Both the position numbers and the translations under genes were made by a program. 35,064 nt of DNA, from positions 1,402 through 36,465 of the forward strand of contig JABDBM010000036.1 of the NCBI GenBank assembly GCA_013288685.1. The letters are read 5' to 3'. The first letter of the stretch is position 1. The number at the start of each line of letters is the position of its first letter. The notes below the pieces were generated by a model. It had not been told where the DNA came from. It made no database searches and worked only from the letters and a program-made list of their open reading frames with translations. Source of the DNA: Bacteroidota bacterium. Its GTDB lineage: Bacteria; Bacteroidota; Bacteroidia; Sphingobacteriales; Sphingobacteriaceae. Shown here piece after piece: positions 9,113 to 19,000 of this stretch.

Positions 9113-10492
9113 TGCGGCCACGTTCTTTTGGAAGAAGTCTTTAACCTGCGTCTCCACGGAGACAACGCGCTAAAACGTGCGAATATTCGTACAGCAGTTA
9201 AACCGATTACTGGCGTGTTTTCGTTTTTCAGTGGCAGATGCGAGGAGCGGTTTGTACTTGGTTTTATTCGGTATGGCACCATTCCAAACTTCCAATGGCG
9301 AGTAGCCATACAGACTATCATGGTATTGGTTATTATAGGCTTCAATTAAGCGGGGCAATGCAGTAACCAATGCCTGGTGGCTGGCAATTTTTTTGCCTTG
9401 CAAAAATTCATTTTTGAACTTTTTGTGGAGGGCCTCAACAACATTATTTGCCTGTGGTATATCAACGCGGGCAATTACTTTTGTTATGATGGGAGCTTCG
9501 GTTTGCAGGTAAGTGTCCAACTCGCCTTTGTTTTCGCGGCCATTATCGGTTATTAGTTTTGCTGGTTTATTGAGAATATATTGTTTAGCCACACTCTCAA
9601 TATTGTTCTTTATAAATTTGGCCGTGGGAGTTGTGCTGGCTTCACCGCTTAGTATAAATTTGGAGAAATTATCTTCTACAAAAGAGAGATAACTTGTTTT
9701 GTCATCGGCCGTGGTAACATAGGTAATATCCGTATGCAATATTTCGGCAACGGCAGAGGCTTTAATGCCATTGGCGTTTTGTTTGGTCTTTTTTATTACT
9801 GGCCTTTTGTGGTAGCCCATCAGCCTGCAATATTTATAAAACACCGTTTTGGAGAACATTGCAGCGCCATCGCGTATTAGTTTCCAGTACACCGTAGCCC
9901 TACTTAAAAACTGAAACTCAATATTCTCCATATAGGTTTTAATAACTTTTACGTTTTCGTCAGTAAGCTGGGTTGGGAACTTCTTACGGCATAGCTTTAA
10001 TAAAGATGCAGCGCAATCTGCATGGTTTTTTCAGGCGTGGTACTGATGGCCGCTAATGCCTAAATATCTGCATAGTTCAGGAATGCTAAATGTGCTTTTT
10101 AGCCGATCAATTGCCTCCAGGATTAGGTGCTTACTTTTTGTAAGCAATTGCTTTTTTAGCCCACTGCCATCAATAATCTTTTGGTATAATCGGATAACCT
10201 CCGAATGAGCCGAAGATAAAGTGACTAAGTTATTTCTATCGGTAAAGATTTCTGCATATTCAAGGCTTTTTCGCTCAAAATCAGCCAAAATGAAGCTCTC
10301 ATCCATCGCAACTTGTTGTTTAAGCCAGGTATGTTTGGTAGACCGTGGAATATTTTTTGCTATATCCGGCGGCAGTACACCTTTTTGACAGCAATATTTT
10401 GTAAAAGATGAATAAGTACGCTTTTTACGCACAAGGCAAGTATCAGGCATGGTTTAGGTATTTTTCAGCAGGGAAAAATACAAAATATTCAC
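9113..10492 (-). mobile_element. Insertion sequence (DDE/rve type), boundaries approximate
   Basis: Sequence shared with the cassette 2 end (TTTATAAT after the terminator) stops near 9112, and the gspF fragment resumes at 10493. The DNA between holds one rve-type transposase gene and short flanks. I found no convincing terminal inverted repeats or target duplication, so the ends are set only from where the neighbouring homology stops. The element is probably inactive because its transposase is interrupted. Confidence 0.55.
9170..10450 (-). pseudogene. DDE (rve) transposase broken by an in-frame TGA
   Basis: Two open stretches on the minus strand (10450-10031 and 9931-9170) are in the same frame. 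The 99 bases between them are fully open apart from one TGA at 10031-10033, so this is a single gene of about 426 codons. The N-terminal part is a helix-turn-helix region ending in LGISGHQYHA. The stop sits where such proteins usually have Trp, so TGG to TGA is the simplest cause. The C-terminal part is an integrase-core catalytic domain with DDE residues in LHTD, ITDNGRE and NNVVEALHKKF. It resembles IS3-group transposases but lies in one frame. Readthrough or use of TGA as a signal cannot be excluded, but a nonsense mutation is more likely. Confidence 0.75.
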
Positions 10493-10717
10493 CTACTGAA
10501 AACTATTACTCATCTGAAACAATGGCAAATACATTGCAATTAAAATAACCCCAACTATAAAACCTAAAAAAATGATGATTAAGGGTTCCATCATGCTGCT
10601 TAGCGTGGAGGTTTTGTATTCCACTTCTTCAATGTATTGTTCAGATATTTTGCCAAAAAAGTAATCAAGCTGGTTGGTTTCTTCGCCTACTTTTACCAGT
10701 TGTATCATTTTGGAGGG
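10493..10717 (-). pseudogene. Fragment of gspF (last 74 codons)
   Basis: The protein encoded here is identical over 74 residues to the C-terminus of the full gspF at 21409-22560 (from PSKMIQL to the stop). At DNA level I count 16 differences in about 225 bases, all synonymous. Similarity stops abruptly at about 10718, where an unrelated plus-strand coding fragment begins. It lacks the start and both large GspF domains, so it cannot make a working protein. It sits between the insertion sequence and cassette 2, where a copy of the region 3 operon end would lie if each cassette had arrived with its own gspF tail. Confidence 0.85.
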
Positions 10718-10929
10718 GGATACAATCTGATTATGCAGCAACTCATACTCGGCCCGAGGTGCCACCGGTACAAGATTCGCTGATTCATATCAACCAGTTT
10801 ATTATTCAAAAACTCAATTTTGAGGGTAGCTTTTTTGCATTAACTAAAGTGCTTAATCAGTCACAGGCCACTAATGGAATTGGAATGGTGCGCGCTGCGG
10901 GTTATAAAGCGCCATTGGGCTACGGGTAA
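10718..10929 (+). pseudogene. Unrecognised C-terminal coding fragment at a junction
   Basis: On the plus strand an open frame runs from the junction with the gspF fragment to a TAA at 10927-10929, encoding about 69 residues (includes RPEVPPVQDSLIHINQF and ends AAGYKAPLGYG). No plausible start lies at its 5' end, because the gene is cut where the gspF homology ends. I do not recognise the family. The regular codon pattern suggests a genuine gene end rather than chance. It is probably the tail of a gene that lay elsewhere before the rearrangement. Confidence 0.4.
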
Positions 10930-11199
10930 AAAGCTTTAAGCTTTCGTATAATGTAATAATAAAGTTACAAATTTCAATTATTAAACAATTAAATATATTT
11001 TAACATTGCGCCCGAATTAAATGTACTTACCGAAGCCGGTGTTATCACAAAGCGAATGAAATATACTTAACCTCTTAACAGCAAATACTCAACCCTTTCT
11101 ATAAACTAATAATCAATTGCCGCTTCGCAGCAGCATGGTATTGTTTTACCCTTTTTTAATGAACATACTTTAATCCCTTGTTTTCTTAAACTATTAATT
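10930..11199. other. AT-rich spacer upstream of cassette 2
   Basis: No gene is seen. The spacer starts with a small perfect palindrome (AAAGCTT, one base, AAGCTTT, at about 10930-10945) and then becomes AT-rich. Its last 12 bases are identical to the first 12 of the window, so the identity between cassettes begins just before the fibre start codon. A weak promoter candidate is listed separately. Confidence 0.5.
11141..11173 (+). promoter_or_regulatory. Weak Bacteroidota-type promoter candidate for cassette 2
   Basis: TTG at 11141-11143, a 22-nt spacer and TACTTTAA at 11166-11173. This partly matches the known Bacteroidota pattern TTG / TAnnTTTG, but the spacer is slightly long and the last two bases differ. 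The fibre start lies 26 nt downstream. Confidence 0.3.
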
Positions 11200-12207
11200 A
11201 TGAAAAAAATTTATTTGACCCTCATTATTATTTTCTCGGCTTTTCAATTAACATTTGCGCAATGGTCAACAGTGTCCAGTAACACTACCACTTTAAATAA
11301 TGTTGGTATTGGTCTCACTCTACCGCTCGCTCCATTCCATATTTCAAGTGCGCAATATATCCCTGCTACAACAGGCAATACACAAAACAGTGGTTTCAGA
11401 CTTGGAGCTTCGCCTGCTACCAATTTGGTGCTTGATGCGGGGTTGAATGCCGTCACAAATGTTTATACCTGGTTGCAAAGCCGAAATCAATCGGATTATA
11501 GCTCAAACTATACGCTTGCATTAAATCCAAATGGCGGCAACGTTGGAATAGGTACCACTACTCCACAAACAAAATTAGATGTTGAGGGTGGAAGTGCAAC
11601 GGTATATAACACAGGTGCCGCAAGTCAGGTGCAAGTTGGCTCAAGCACGACCGGAAAGACGTACATAACTTTAAAGACTTCGGCTGACGCAGCAGGATAT
11701 GGCATTGTCCAAACAATATCGCAATCAGGGTCAACATACGGAAATACTGTCATTAATCCTACCGCTGGAAATGTATTGATCGGGAAAACCAGCCAGGCAA
11801 ATACTTCCTACTTATTGGATGTTGCCGGTTCAGTAAGGTCAAATTCCGTTGTGGTTAACAGCACAGGCGCCGATTTCGTTTTTGAACCGTCTTACGGTTT
11901 AACGCCGCTTTCAATCCTAAAAACTTATATTGATTTGAATCATCATTTGCCCGAAATTCCATCGGCAAAGGAAATGCAAACAAATGGCTTGAATGTAGGC
12001 GATAACCAAATAAAATTGCTGCAAAAGGTGGAGGAACTTACGTTGTATTTAATTGAGAAGGACAAGGAATTAAAAGCAGAACAAGCCAAAAGCAAGGAAC
12101 AAGAGAACAAATTAAATGCTCAGGAAAATAAGTTGAGTACACAACAGCAGCAGTTAGACCTAATGAAACAACAAATTAGTGCAATTGCAAAACAACTGCA
12201 TCAATAA
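11200..12207 (+). CDS. Secreted fibre-like protein with C-terminal coiled coil (cassette 2)
   Basis: 335 residues, paralogue of 13-1041. The signal peptide is identical. The first 122 coding bases match exactly and similarity stays high to about codon 112. After the second NVGIGTTTPQ motif the middle is unrelated (KLDVEGGSATVYN... here). The C-terminal part again has FVFEPSYGLTPLSILKTYI...HLPEIPSA and a long Gln/Glu/Lys-rich coiled coil to the end (about 275-333). The mosaic pattern suggests that the shaft can be exchanged while the export signal and C-terminal trimerisation region are kept. It is the first gene of cassette 2, 39 nt before the YD protein. Its role beside the toxin is inferred. 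Confidence 0.8.
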   Translation: MKKIYLTLIIIFSAFQLTFAQWSTVSSNTTTLNNVGIGLTLPLAPFHISSAQYIPATTGNTQNSGFRLGASPATNLVLDAGLNAVTNVYTWLQSRNQSDYSSNYTLALNPNGGNVGIGTTTPQTKLDVEGGSATVYNTGAASQVQVGSSTTGKTYITLKTSADAAGYGIVQTISQSGSTYGNTVINPTAGNVLIGKTSQANTSYLLDVAGSVRSNSVVVNSTGADFVFEPSYGLTPLSILKTYIDLNHHLPEIPSAKEMQTNGLNVGDNQIKLLQKVEELTLYLIEKDKELKAEQAKSKEQENKLNAQENKLSTQQQQLDLMKQQISAIAKQLHQ

Positions 12208-12246
12208 AAATTGCTCGAAGAAATATTACATCCTAATAAGTAAATT

Positions 12247-15200
12247 ATGACAAAGAAACTAATCTTGCTGCTTATTGTGTGCGCGAGGCTATTTTATTCG
12301 GTATCATACGCGCAATCAATTGCAGATATTAATAGCCCAAAGATATTACCGCCCTTTCCGGATGCTGCTGCTTTGGGAAAATATGCGCAAATACCGGTGG
12401 ACAAAAGTACAGGGATACCGAGTATATCTATACCATTATATGAAATCAAAACATCACGTTTTACATTACCCATATCACTGTCATACCATGCATCCGGCGT
12501 TAAAGTTGATGAAACTGCGTCATGGGTAGGGTTAGGCTGGTCTTTAAATGCCGGAGGGGTTGTTTCCAGGAGTATTATTGGAGTGGCCGATGACGGCCCG
12601 GCTGGGTTTTTAAATATTCCCATCCCGACAGCGCAAACCCTGTTTAATAATTTCCACGCCGACAGTTTGTATATGGAGAATGTTGCTTCCAATATTTCAG
12701 ACTCTCAGCCCGATAATTTCTTTTACAATTTCGCAAATCAATCAGGAGCGTTTGTATTTGATGCGGTTACCAAAGCACCTATATTAATACCTTATAAGCC
12801 CTTGAAAATAGCTTTTACGCCCGGCACACTTACTGCTGCCAGTGCTTTTACTATTTTAGATGAACAGGGTAATCTGTTTTATTTTAACGATACCGAGATC
12901 TCGTATAGTGGCGCTACCAATGGTGCGACAGGCATAACCAGTTGGTATTTGAGCAAAATGATATCTGCCGATAAATCTGACACTGTCAAATTTTCCTACA
13001 CCCAAGACCCTGCAATTTTTACAGATAACTCATACAGTTTTTCGCAAAATATAGGACCATTAGGCGCAAATGGTGCTTTATGGAATTTAGTCTCAACTAC
13101 AAATACTTCCCATGGCACCCAGATACACCTGAGCAGTATTCAGTTTAGGGGCGGAAAAGTAGATTTTATTTCCAAAACTGGCAGAAAAGATAATGGTCAG
13201 GTATCCCTTGATTCGGTTATCGTATCAAATTACGATTATAACCTGAAAAAATATAACCGGCTAAAAAGTTTTAACATGATCGCTGGCTATTTTCACACAA
13301 CAATTCCTAATCCACCCCTTCCTTATAATGCCAATCACGACAGCCTCAGTATGTACCGGCTGAGGCTCGATGGCGTATCAGAGAATGATCAGAATAAGGT
13401 GTCCATTAAAACACATTCGTTTATCTATAATTCAACAATGTTGCCGCCACTTCATAACTTCGGGCAGGATACTTGGGGATATTATAACGGTGTATGGAGT
13501 AATCAAACCCTTTTAAGAACGCAGCAGGTTGTGAGTTCCAATGGCAATCAAGCTACCGGTTCCCAGCAAAATGTGGTTTATACCATTGCTGGTGGCGGTT
13601 TGGGTGCAGATCGCAGCGTATCGCCAACTTCCATGCAAGCAGGGATACTTCAGCAAATTACCTATCCTACTAAAGGATATTCAGTGTTTACCTATGAACC
13701 CAACCAATACATAGCACCGGCAGTAACCACCGTTGCCCCTTCGGCTACTTCAGTTGGTGTTTTTCAGGATACGAGTTTCGTGAGTTTTACGCCGGCATTT
13801 GCTAACCCGGCCCAAACCAGTGGGCAATTAATTTTCCATATCCATATTACAAAAAACGTTCAAACTTCCTTTGTACGTATAAACCAGGGCAGCACTAACA
13901 TTTACACCTATAATGGTAACTCAACCACTGATGTAGATACAGACGTGCCACTAACCGTAACAGCTGGCGTTACCTATCAACTGATGGCAGTATCTTACGA
14001 TAGTATTGATAAAACAATCGTTAGTACGTTGCCCGTTTCTGCTATCAGTACCACTTTTTCGGTGACCGGCGCGCCGGTACTTAATAATGTCGGCGGGCTG
14101 CGTATCAGGTACATTAAGAATTATGACAACACCGGCGCTGCCATTTCCACCGAAACCTATAAATATGGAAACGGCGAATCGGGAGGTGGTGTTTTTCTAT
14201 CATCTTCATCATTACTGGTGCAGGAGAGCCAACATTATTATCAATTTCCGTATGGCAACAATGGTCAGCCCTCTTTACAAACAGAAAGTACATTTAGCAA
14301 TAGTTCCATTTACGCGCTGTCGTCGTTAAGCGGTAGCCCGGTGGCTTACGACTGGGTTACCGTTTATCATGGCGATACTATAAGAAACGCCGGAAAAAGT
14401 ACATATCAATACACCATTACACCCGACAGCATTTTAAGTTATACAGAGCCTCCCATCAATCCGCCAACGCCGCAAACAGCGTATGACTCAGTAACTCGTA
14501 AATATTTTTTGGGTTGGGGAACAGATCCCGATGGAAGAGGTGGAGTAAACGGTATTAAGCCAATCCCCCGTTTATGGCAAAATGGCGAACCCATTGCCGA
14601 AACTCATTACGCCAACAACGGCAGTGGTCAATATACTGCCGTGCAATCAAAGACTACCAAATACAATTTATTTTTCAGGTCTGCCGGCCGTGGCCTTTTT
14701 TTACAGTTTTTGCTTGAATTCAGTGGCGCACCGCGCAGTAGCTATAATATGTATATGAATAGTAACGATTTTGATTTTTACGATTACCCGATATCCAACG
14801 GCAGCCGGCTTCCTACACAAACTATCACCACTAACTACGGAACCGATGGCACGGCGTTAACGGATACGACAAAGTATTATTACAATAACCTTTCCCACAT
14901 GTATCCCACTAGCATACGTAGCTACAATGGCAAAGGAGATTCGCTACTGAAACAGGTAAAATATCCGCAGGATATGGTTGCTGCGGGATTAGACCCGACC
15001 GGCATATACGCAGCCATGGTTTCAGCCAATATTATTAGTCCGGTTATCCAATTCACCGATTCGAAAAACGGCACCCAAATGGAACAATCGGTTACCAATT
15101 ATGCCAGTACGAGTGGTATTATTAACCCCTCAACGGTATCATTGCAGGTAATGGCTAATACAGCCGAAACACGGCTCAATTATCAAAAGTACGATAGTGG

Positions 15201-16065
15201 TAACGGGAACCTGCTCACGGTATCCAAGCAAGGGGGGCCACCCGTCAGTTATATTTGGGGATATAATGGCGAATACCCAGTTGCCGAGGTTAAAAACGCC
15301 CTGGCGAAAAACATTTTTTACGAAAGTTTTGAAGACGGCAATGGCAACAGTACCGGCAATGATGCCAAAAGCGGCTTTTATAGTCATACCGGGACTTATT
15401 CAAAAACCTTAGGATCAATTACACCATTAGACAATGGGAGTTACATGCTTACTTACTGGCAGAAGTCAGGTTCGGCTTGGAGCTTTGTATCTAATCCGGT
15501 AACGGTAAGCGGCGGAACGTATCCAATAACTTTAAGCGGGCAAGTGGATGATATCCGCTTTTACCCCGCGAACGCCTTGATGACCACCTATACGTATGAC
15601 CCCACTGTAGGCGTTACGAGCGTTACCGATGCAAAAAACCAGGTTACTTATTATGAATACGACTCGTTTTTACGACTGTTGAACATAAAAGATAAGGATG
15701 GCAATATTGTTAAAAGCTTTTGTTATAACTATGCCGGGCAGGCAACAGGTTGCAGCGTAAATCCATTGCTGCCGCCACCAACGCCTACGTATGCTTTTAC
15801 GCTTACCAACAGTACTGGTGTAAGCGGCTTTGTGGCAGCATTTTCAGGCGGTGTGGGCAACTTTAACTTTCCAGCCACGGGCAGCACCACGGTCAATGTC
15901 CCGGCGGGCAGCTATACCGTAACCATCAATCCGGTTAATGGCCCGGTAAACCGGAAATTTTTATTGGGTGCAAGGGCTCCGATAACTGCTCCGGGCTACG
16001 CTTTTACCAATGTAATTGTGGCCCCAACAGGTACCGAAACACCGTTAATAATTCAAAACCCTTAA
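12247..16065 (+). CDS. SpvB/TcB-like secreted YD-repeat protein (cassette 2, first RHS subunit)
   Basis: 1272 residues with a signal peptide (hydrophobic about 4-20, likely cleavage after SYA). It has the same N-terminal hallmark as its paralogue (IPSISIPLYEI...LPISLSYHASG...ASWVGLGWSLNAGG). The middle carries an additional beta-sandwich-like insertion (about residues 495-615) after the conserved TYPTKGYSVFTYEPNQY. YD-type units occur near the C-terminus (TYTYDP at about 1115, YYEYDSFLRLL), followed directly by the small Gly/Pro/Thr-rich beta domain also found in cassette 1, without the DUF5977-like segment. It ends 12 nt before the RHS-core gene. I infer that it forms a shared shell with that protein. 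Confidence 0.82.
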   Translation: MTKKLILLLIVCARLFYSVSYAQSIADINSPKILPPFPDAAALGKYAQIPVDKSTGIPSISIPLYEIKTSRFTLPISLSYHASGVKVDETASWVGLGWSLNAGGVVSRSIIGVADDGPAGFLNIPIPTAQTLFNNFHADSLYMENVASNISDSQPDNFFYNFANQSGAFVFDAVTKAPILIPYKPLKIAFTPGTLTAASAFTILDEQGNLFYFNDTEISYSGATNGATGITSWYLSKMISADKSDTVKFSYTQDPAIFTDNSYSFSQNIGPLGANGALWNLVSTTNTSHGTQIHLSSIQFRGGKVDFISKTGRKDNGQVSLDSVIVSNYDYNLKKYNRLKSFNMIAGYFHTTIPNPPLPYNANHDSLSMYRLRLDGVSENDQNKVSIKTHSFIYNSTMLPPLHNFGQDTWGYYNGVWSNQTLLRTQQVVSSNGNQATGSQQNVVYTIAGGGLGADRSVSPTSMQAGILQQITYPTKGYSVFTYEPNQYIAPAVTTVAPSATSVGVFQDTSFVSFTPAFANPAQTSGQLIFHIHITKNVQTSFVRINQGSTNIYTYNGNSTTDVDTDVPLTVTAGVTYQLMAVSYDSIDKTIVSTLPVSAISTTFSVTGAPVLNNVGGLRIRYIKNYDNTGAAISTETYKYGNGESGGGVFLSSSSLLVQESQHYYQFPYGNNGQPSLQTESTFSNSSIYALSSLSGSPVAYDWVTVYHGDTIRNAGKSTYQYTITPDSILSYTEPPINPPTPQTAYDSVTRKYFLGWGTDPDGRGGVNGIKPIPRLWQNGEPIAETHYANNGSGQYTAVQSKTTKYNLFFRSAGRGLFLQFLLEFSGAPRSSYNMYMNSNDFDFYDYPISNGSRLPTQTITTNYGTDGTALTDTTKYYYNNLSHMYPTSIRSYNGKGDSLLKQVKYPQDMVAAGLDPTGIYAAMVSANIISPVIQFTDSKNGTQMEQSVTNYASTSGIINPSTVSLQVMANTAETRLNYQKYDSGNGNLLTVSKQGGPPVSYIWGYNGEYPVAEVKNALAKNIFYESFEDGNGNSTGNDAKSGFYSHTGTYSKTLGSITPLDNGSYMLTYWQKSGSAWSFVSNPVTVSGGTYPITLSGQVDDIRFYPANALMTTYTYDPTVGVTSVTDAKNQVTYYEYDSFLRLLNIKDKDGNIVKSFCYNYAGQATGCSVNPLLPPPTPTYAFTLTNSTGVSGFVAAFSGGVGNFNFPATGSTTVNVPAGSYTVTINPVNGPVNRKFLLGARAPITAPGYAFTNVIVAPTGTETPLIIQNP

Positions 16066-16077
16066 ACCGCCTGTACC

Positions 16078-19000
16078 ATGAGTATTTTAGTACATATTAT
16101 AAAAAAAATAAAACAGGGCAACGCAGGCAAATGCTTGCTGTTTGCCTGTGCAGGTATTTTTGGCAGCGCACTTTATACGCAATGCTACGCACAAACCAAT
16201 GGCCCGCTCACGCTCTCGTCGCCAGCTACAACGGGCGATTATAGCAGTAATACCAGCATTACATTTAGCTATCCGTTTACCACTACAGGGCCATTTACCG
16301 CAACTATACAATCAATTGATTGTATACCGCTTACTACCAATCCCACGGCATCGCAAAACTTTGTGATGACCACAGTTCCCCGCATATTTGGCTATACAGC
16401 CGCAAGTCAGCTTAGCGGACAGGGAACCTGCCAGGTTACACAAACCATTCAGTATTTCGATGGCATTGACCGGCCTATACAAACCGTGCAGGTTAAAGGC
16501 TCACCTTTCGGTAACGATGTAGTGCAGCCTATAGCTTATGACCAGTTTGGCCGTGAGGCTACTAAATACCTGCCTTATGCACTAACTACCGGCGCTAACG
16601 ATGGCAGTTATAAAACAAATGCACTTATCCCCGGCGCGGGGCAGGCTAAGTTTTATACAATACCACCTATTGGCGTAACTGCAATTAGCACACCGCAAGC
16701 GGAATCAAACCTTGAACTATCACCGTTAAACCGATCGTTGGAGCAGGGCACCACGGGCGATGCATGGCAGCTAACCGGTACCGTTAACCCAAGCGGTGTT
16801 ACAGCGGGTCACACCACAAAAACGCTCTATTCTTTAAATGATAGCACTACTTACTGGGCTAAACAATATGCAATAAATATTGACGGGAGCGGTAACCGCA
16901 CCTTGTTGTACCAAAAAACCTATAGTCCTAATCAATTGGATGTAACCATTGTTAAGGATGAAAACTGGCCGAGCCAACTGAACGGCGATCTCCGGCTTAA
17001 CACTACAGAAACCTATACTGATAAATTGGGACACGTTGTATTAAAACGCAGATACAATTTTACCAATGCTATACAGGTGCTGAGTACTTATTACGTTTAT
17101 GACGATCTGGGCAATTTGTGCTATGTGTTGCCGCCTGGCGCAAACCCTGATGCAGGACTCACCAGCGCCAACAACCAAACAGTGCTGAATAACTTGTGTT
17201 ACCAGTACCAATATGATAGCCGCGACCGCATAACGGGCAAAAGGATACCAGGCAAAGACTGGGAGTATACGGTTTACAACAGTTTGGACCAGCTGGTTTT
17301 AAGCCAGGACGCCATCCAGCGCACTAACAACCAATGGACGGTTACCAAGTACGATGCTTTCGGTCGGCCTATCATGGCCGGCTTGTGGAGCGCAGGTTCG
17401 GCAATACCTTTAGCCACCCTACAGGCCAGCATTTATTCCGCAGCACAATGGGATACCAGGGATTATACCAATAATATAACGGGTTATAATATAACCAGCT
17501 ACCCCACAATAACAACTATACTTTCGATAAGCTATTACGACAATTATAATAATATACCGTCCATGCCAGTAGCGTACGTTGCCCCAACAGGGTATAACGC
17601 CACGCCAACGGGAATGCCTACCGCAACAAAAACCGCTGTACTAAATACGCCCAGTGATATGCTTTGGAGCGTTTTATATTATGATGGACTGGGCCGCAAT
17701 ATTAAAACATATAAGCAGCATTACCTTGGAGGCGCAGTCAACACCGGTAATTACGACGCAGTTGTGAGTACCTATGATTTTACCAACGCCCCAACCACAA
17801 CAACGCGGCAGCATTATACCAACGCTAGTACAACAGTACCACTAGTAACCATAGCCAACCAATATCTATATGATCACATCGGGCGCAAACTAAAAACCTG
17901 GGAACAGATAATCAACGATACAACGGCGACCACCAAAACCCTGCTCTCGAAAATAGATTATAACGAAATGGGACAGGTACTGACAAAGCATTTACACAGT
18001 ACCGACAGTGTTAACTTTTACCAAAACATTGTTTATAGCTATAACGAACGCGGCTGGCTGGTTAGTAGCAGTGCACCCCTATTTGCGATGCAACTCTATT
18101 ACAACACTGGCACTAATAAACAATACAACGGCAATATAACTTACCAATATTACGGCACCCCAGGGAACCTGAACACCAGTTTTACCTATTCATACGATGC
18201 GCTTAACCGCCTGACAAGCGGCGTGGCCAGCGATGGCTACACCGAAAATGGTATCACGTATGATGTGATGGGAAATATTACTGCCCTAAACCGCTACCGG
18301 AGTGGTACTCTTATTGACCAGTTGAGCTACAATTACATCAACACCGGTGGCTATAATACCAACCAACTGCAAACAATAACAGATTTGAGCGGTAATAATG
18401 CAGGCATTAAAGCCTCGACAACAGGTTTAGCCTATAGCTACGACTCAAATGGCAACGTAACCGTTGACCCGAGCAGGAATACAGGGACAGTTAGCATTGG
18501 CTACAACATGCTAAACCTGCCACAAACCATAACGGGTGCCAAAACGATTACCTACACTTATGATGCGGCTGGCGATAAACTGCGGCGAGTAAGCCCAGCG
18601 ACAGGAAATACTGATTATATTATTGGCATTCAGTACGATGGCGGCGCATTAACCTTTATTCAAACTGAAGAAGGCAAGGCTATCCCCAACGGACATACAG
18701 CTTATAATTTTGAGTATTACCTTAGTGATAACCTTGGGAATACAAGAGTAACATTTGACACAGCGCCCGGCTCCGTAAACCCCAAACAACAGGATGATTA
18801 TTATCCGTTTGGTATGGAAATACAACGTGCTGGAAGTGGAACAAAAAATGAATATCTTTACAACAAAAAAGAGTTACAGGAAGAATTGGGCCAATACGAC
18901 TACGGCGCGCGGTTTTATGATCCCGTGATTGCAAGGTGGAATACGGTGGACCCGCTATCGGAAATCAGCAGAAGATGGAGTCCTTATAACTATGCGGAGA

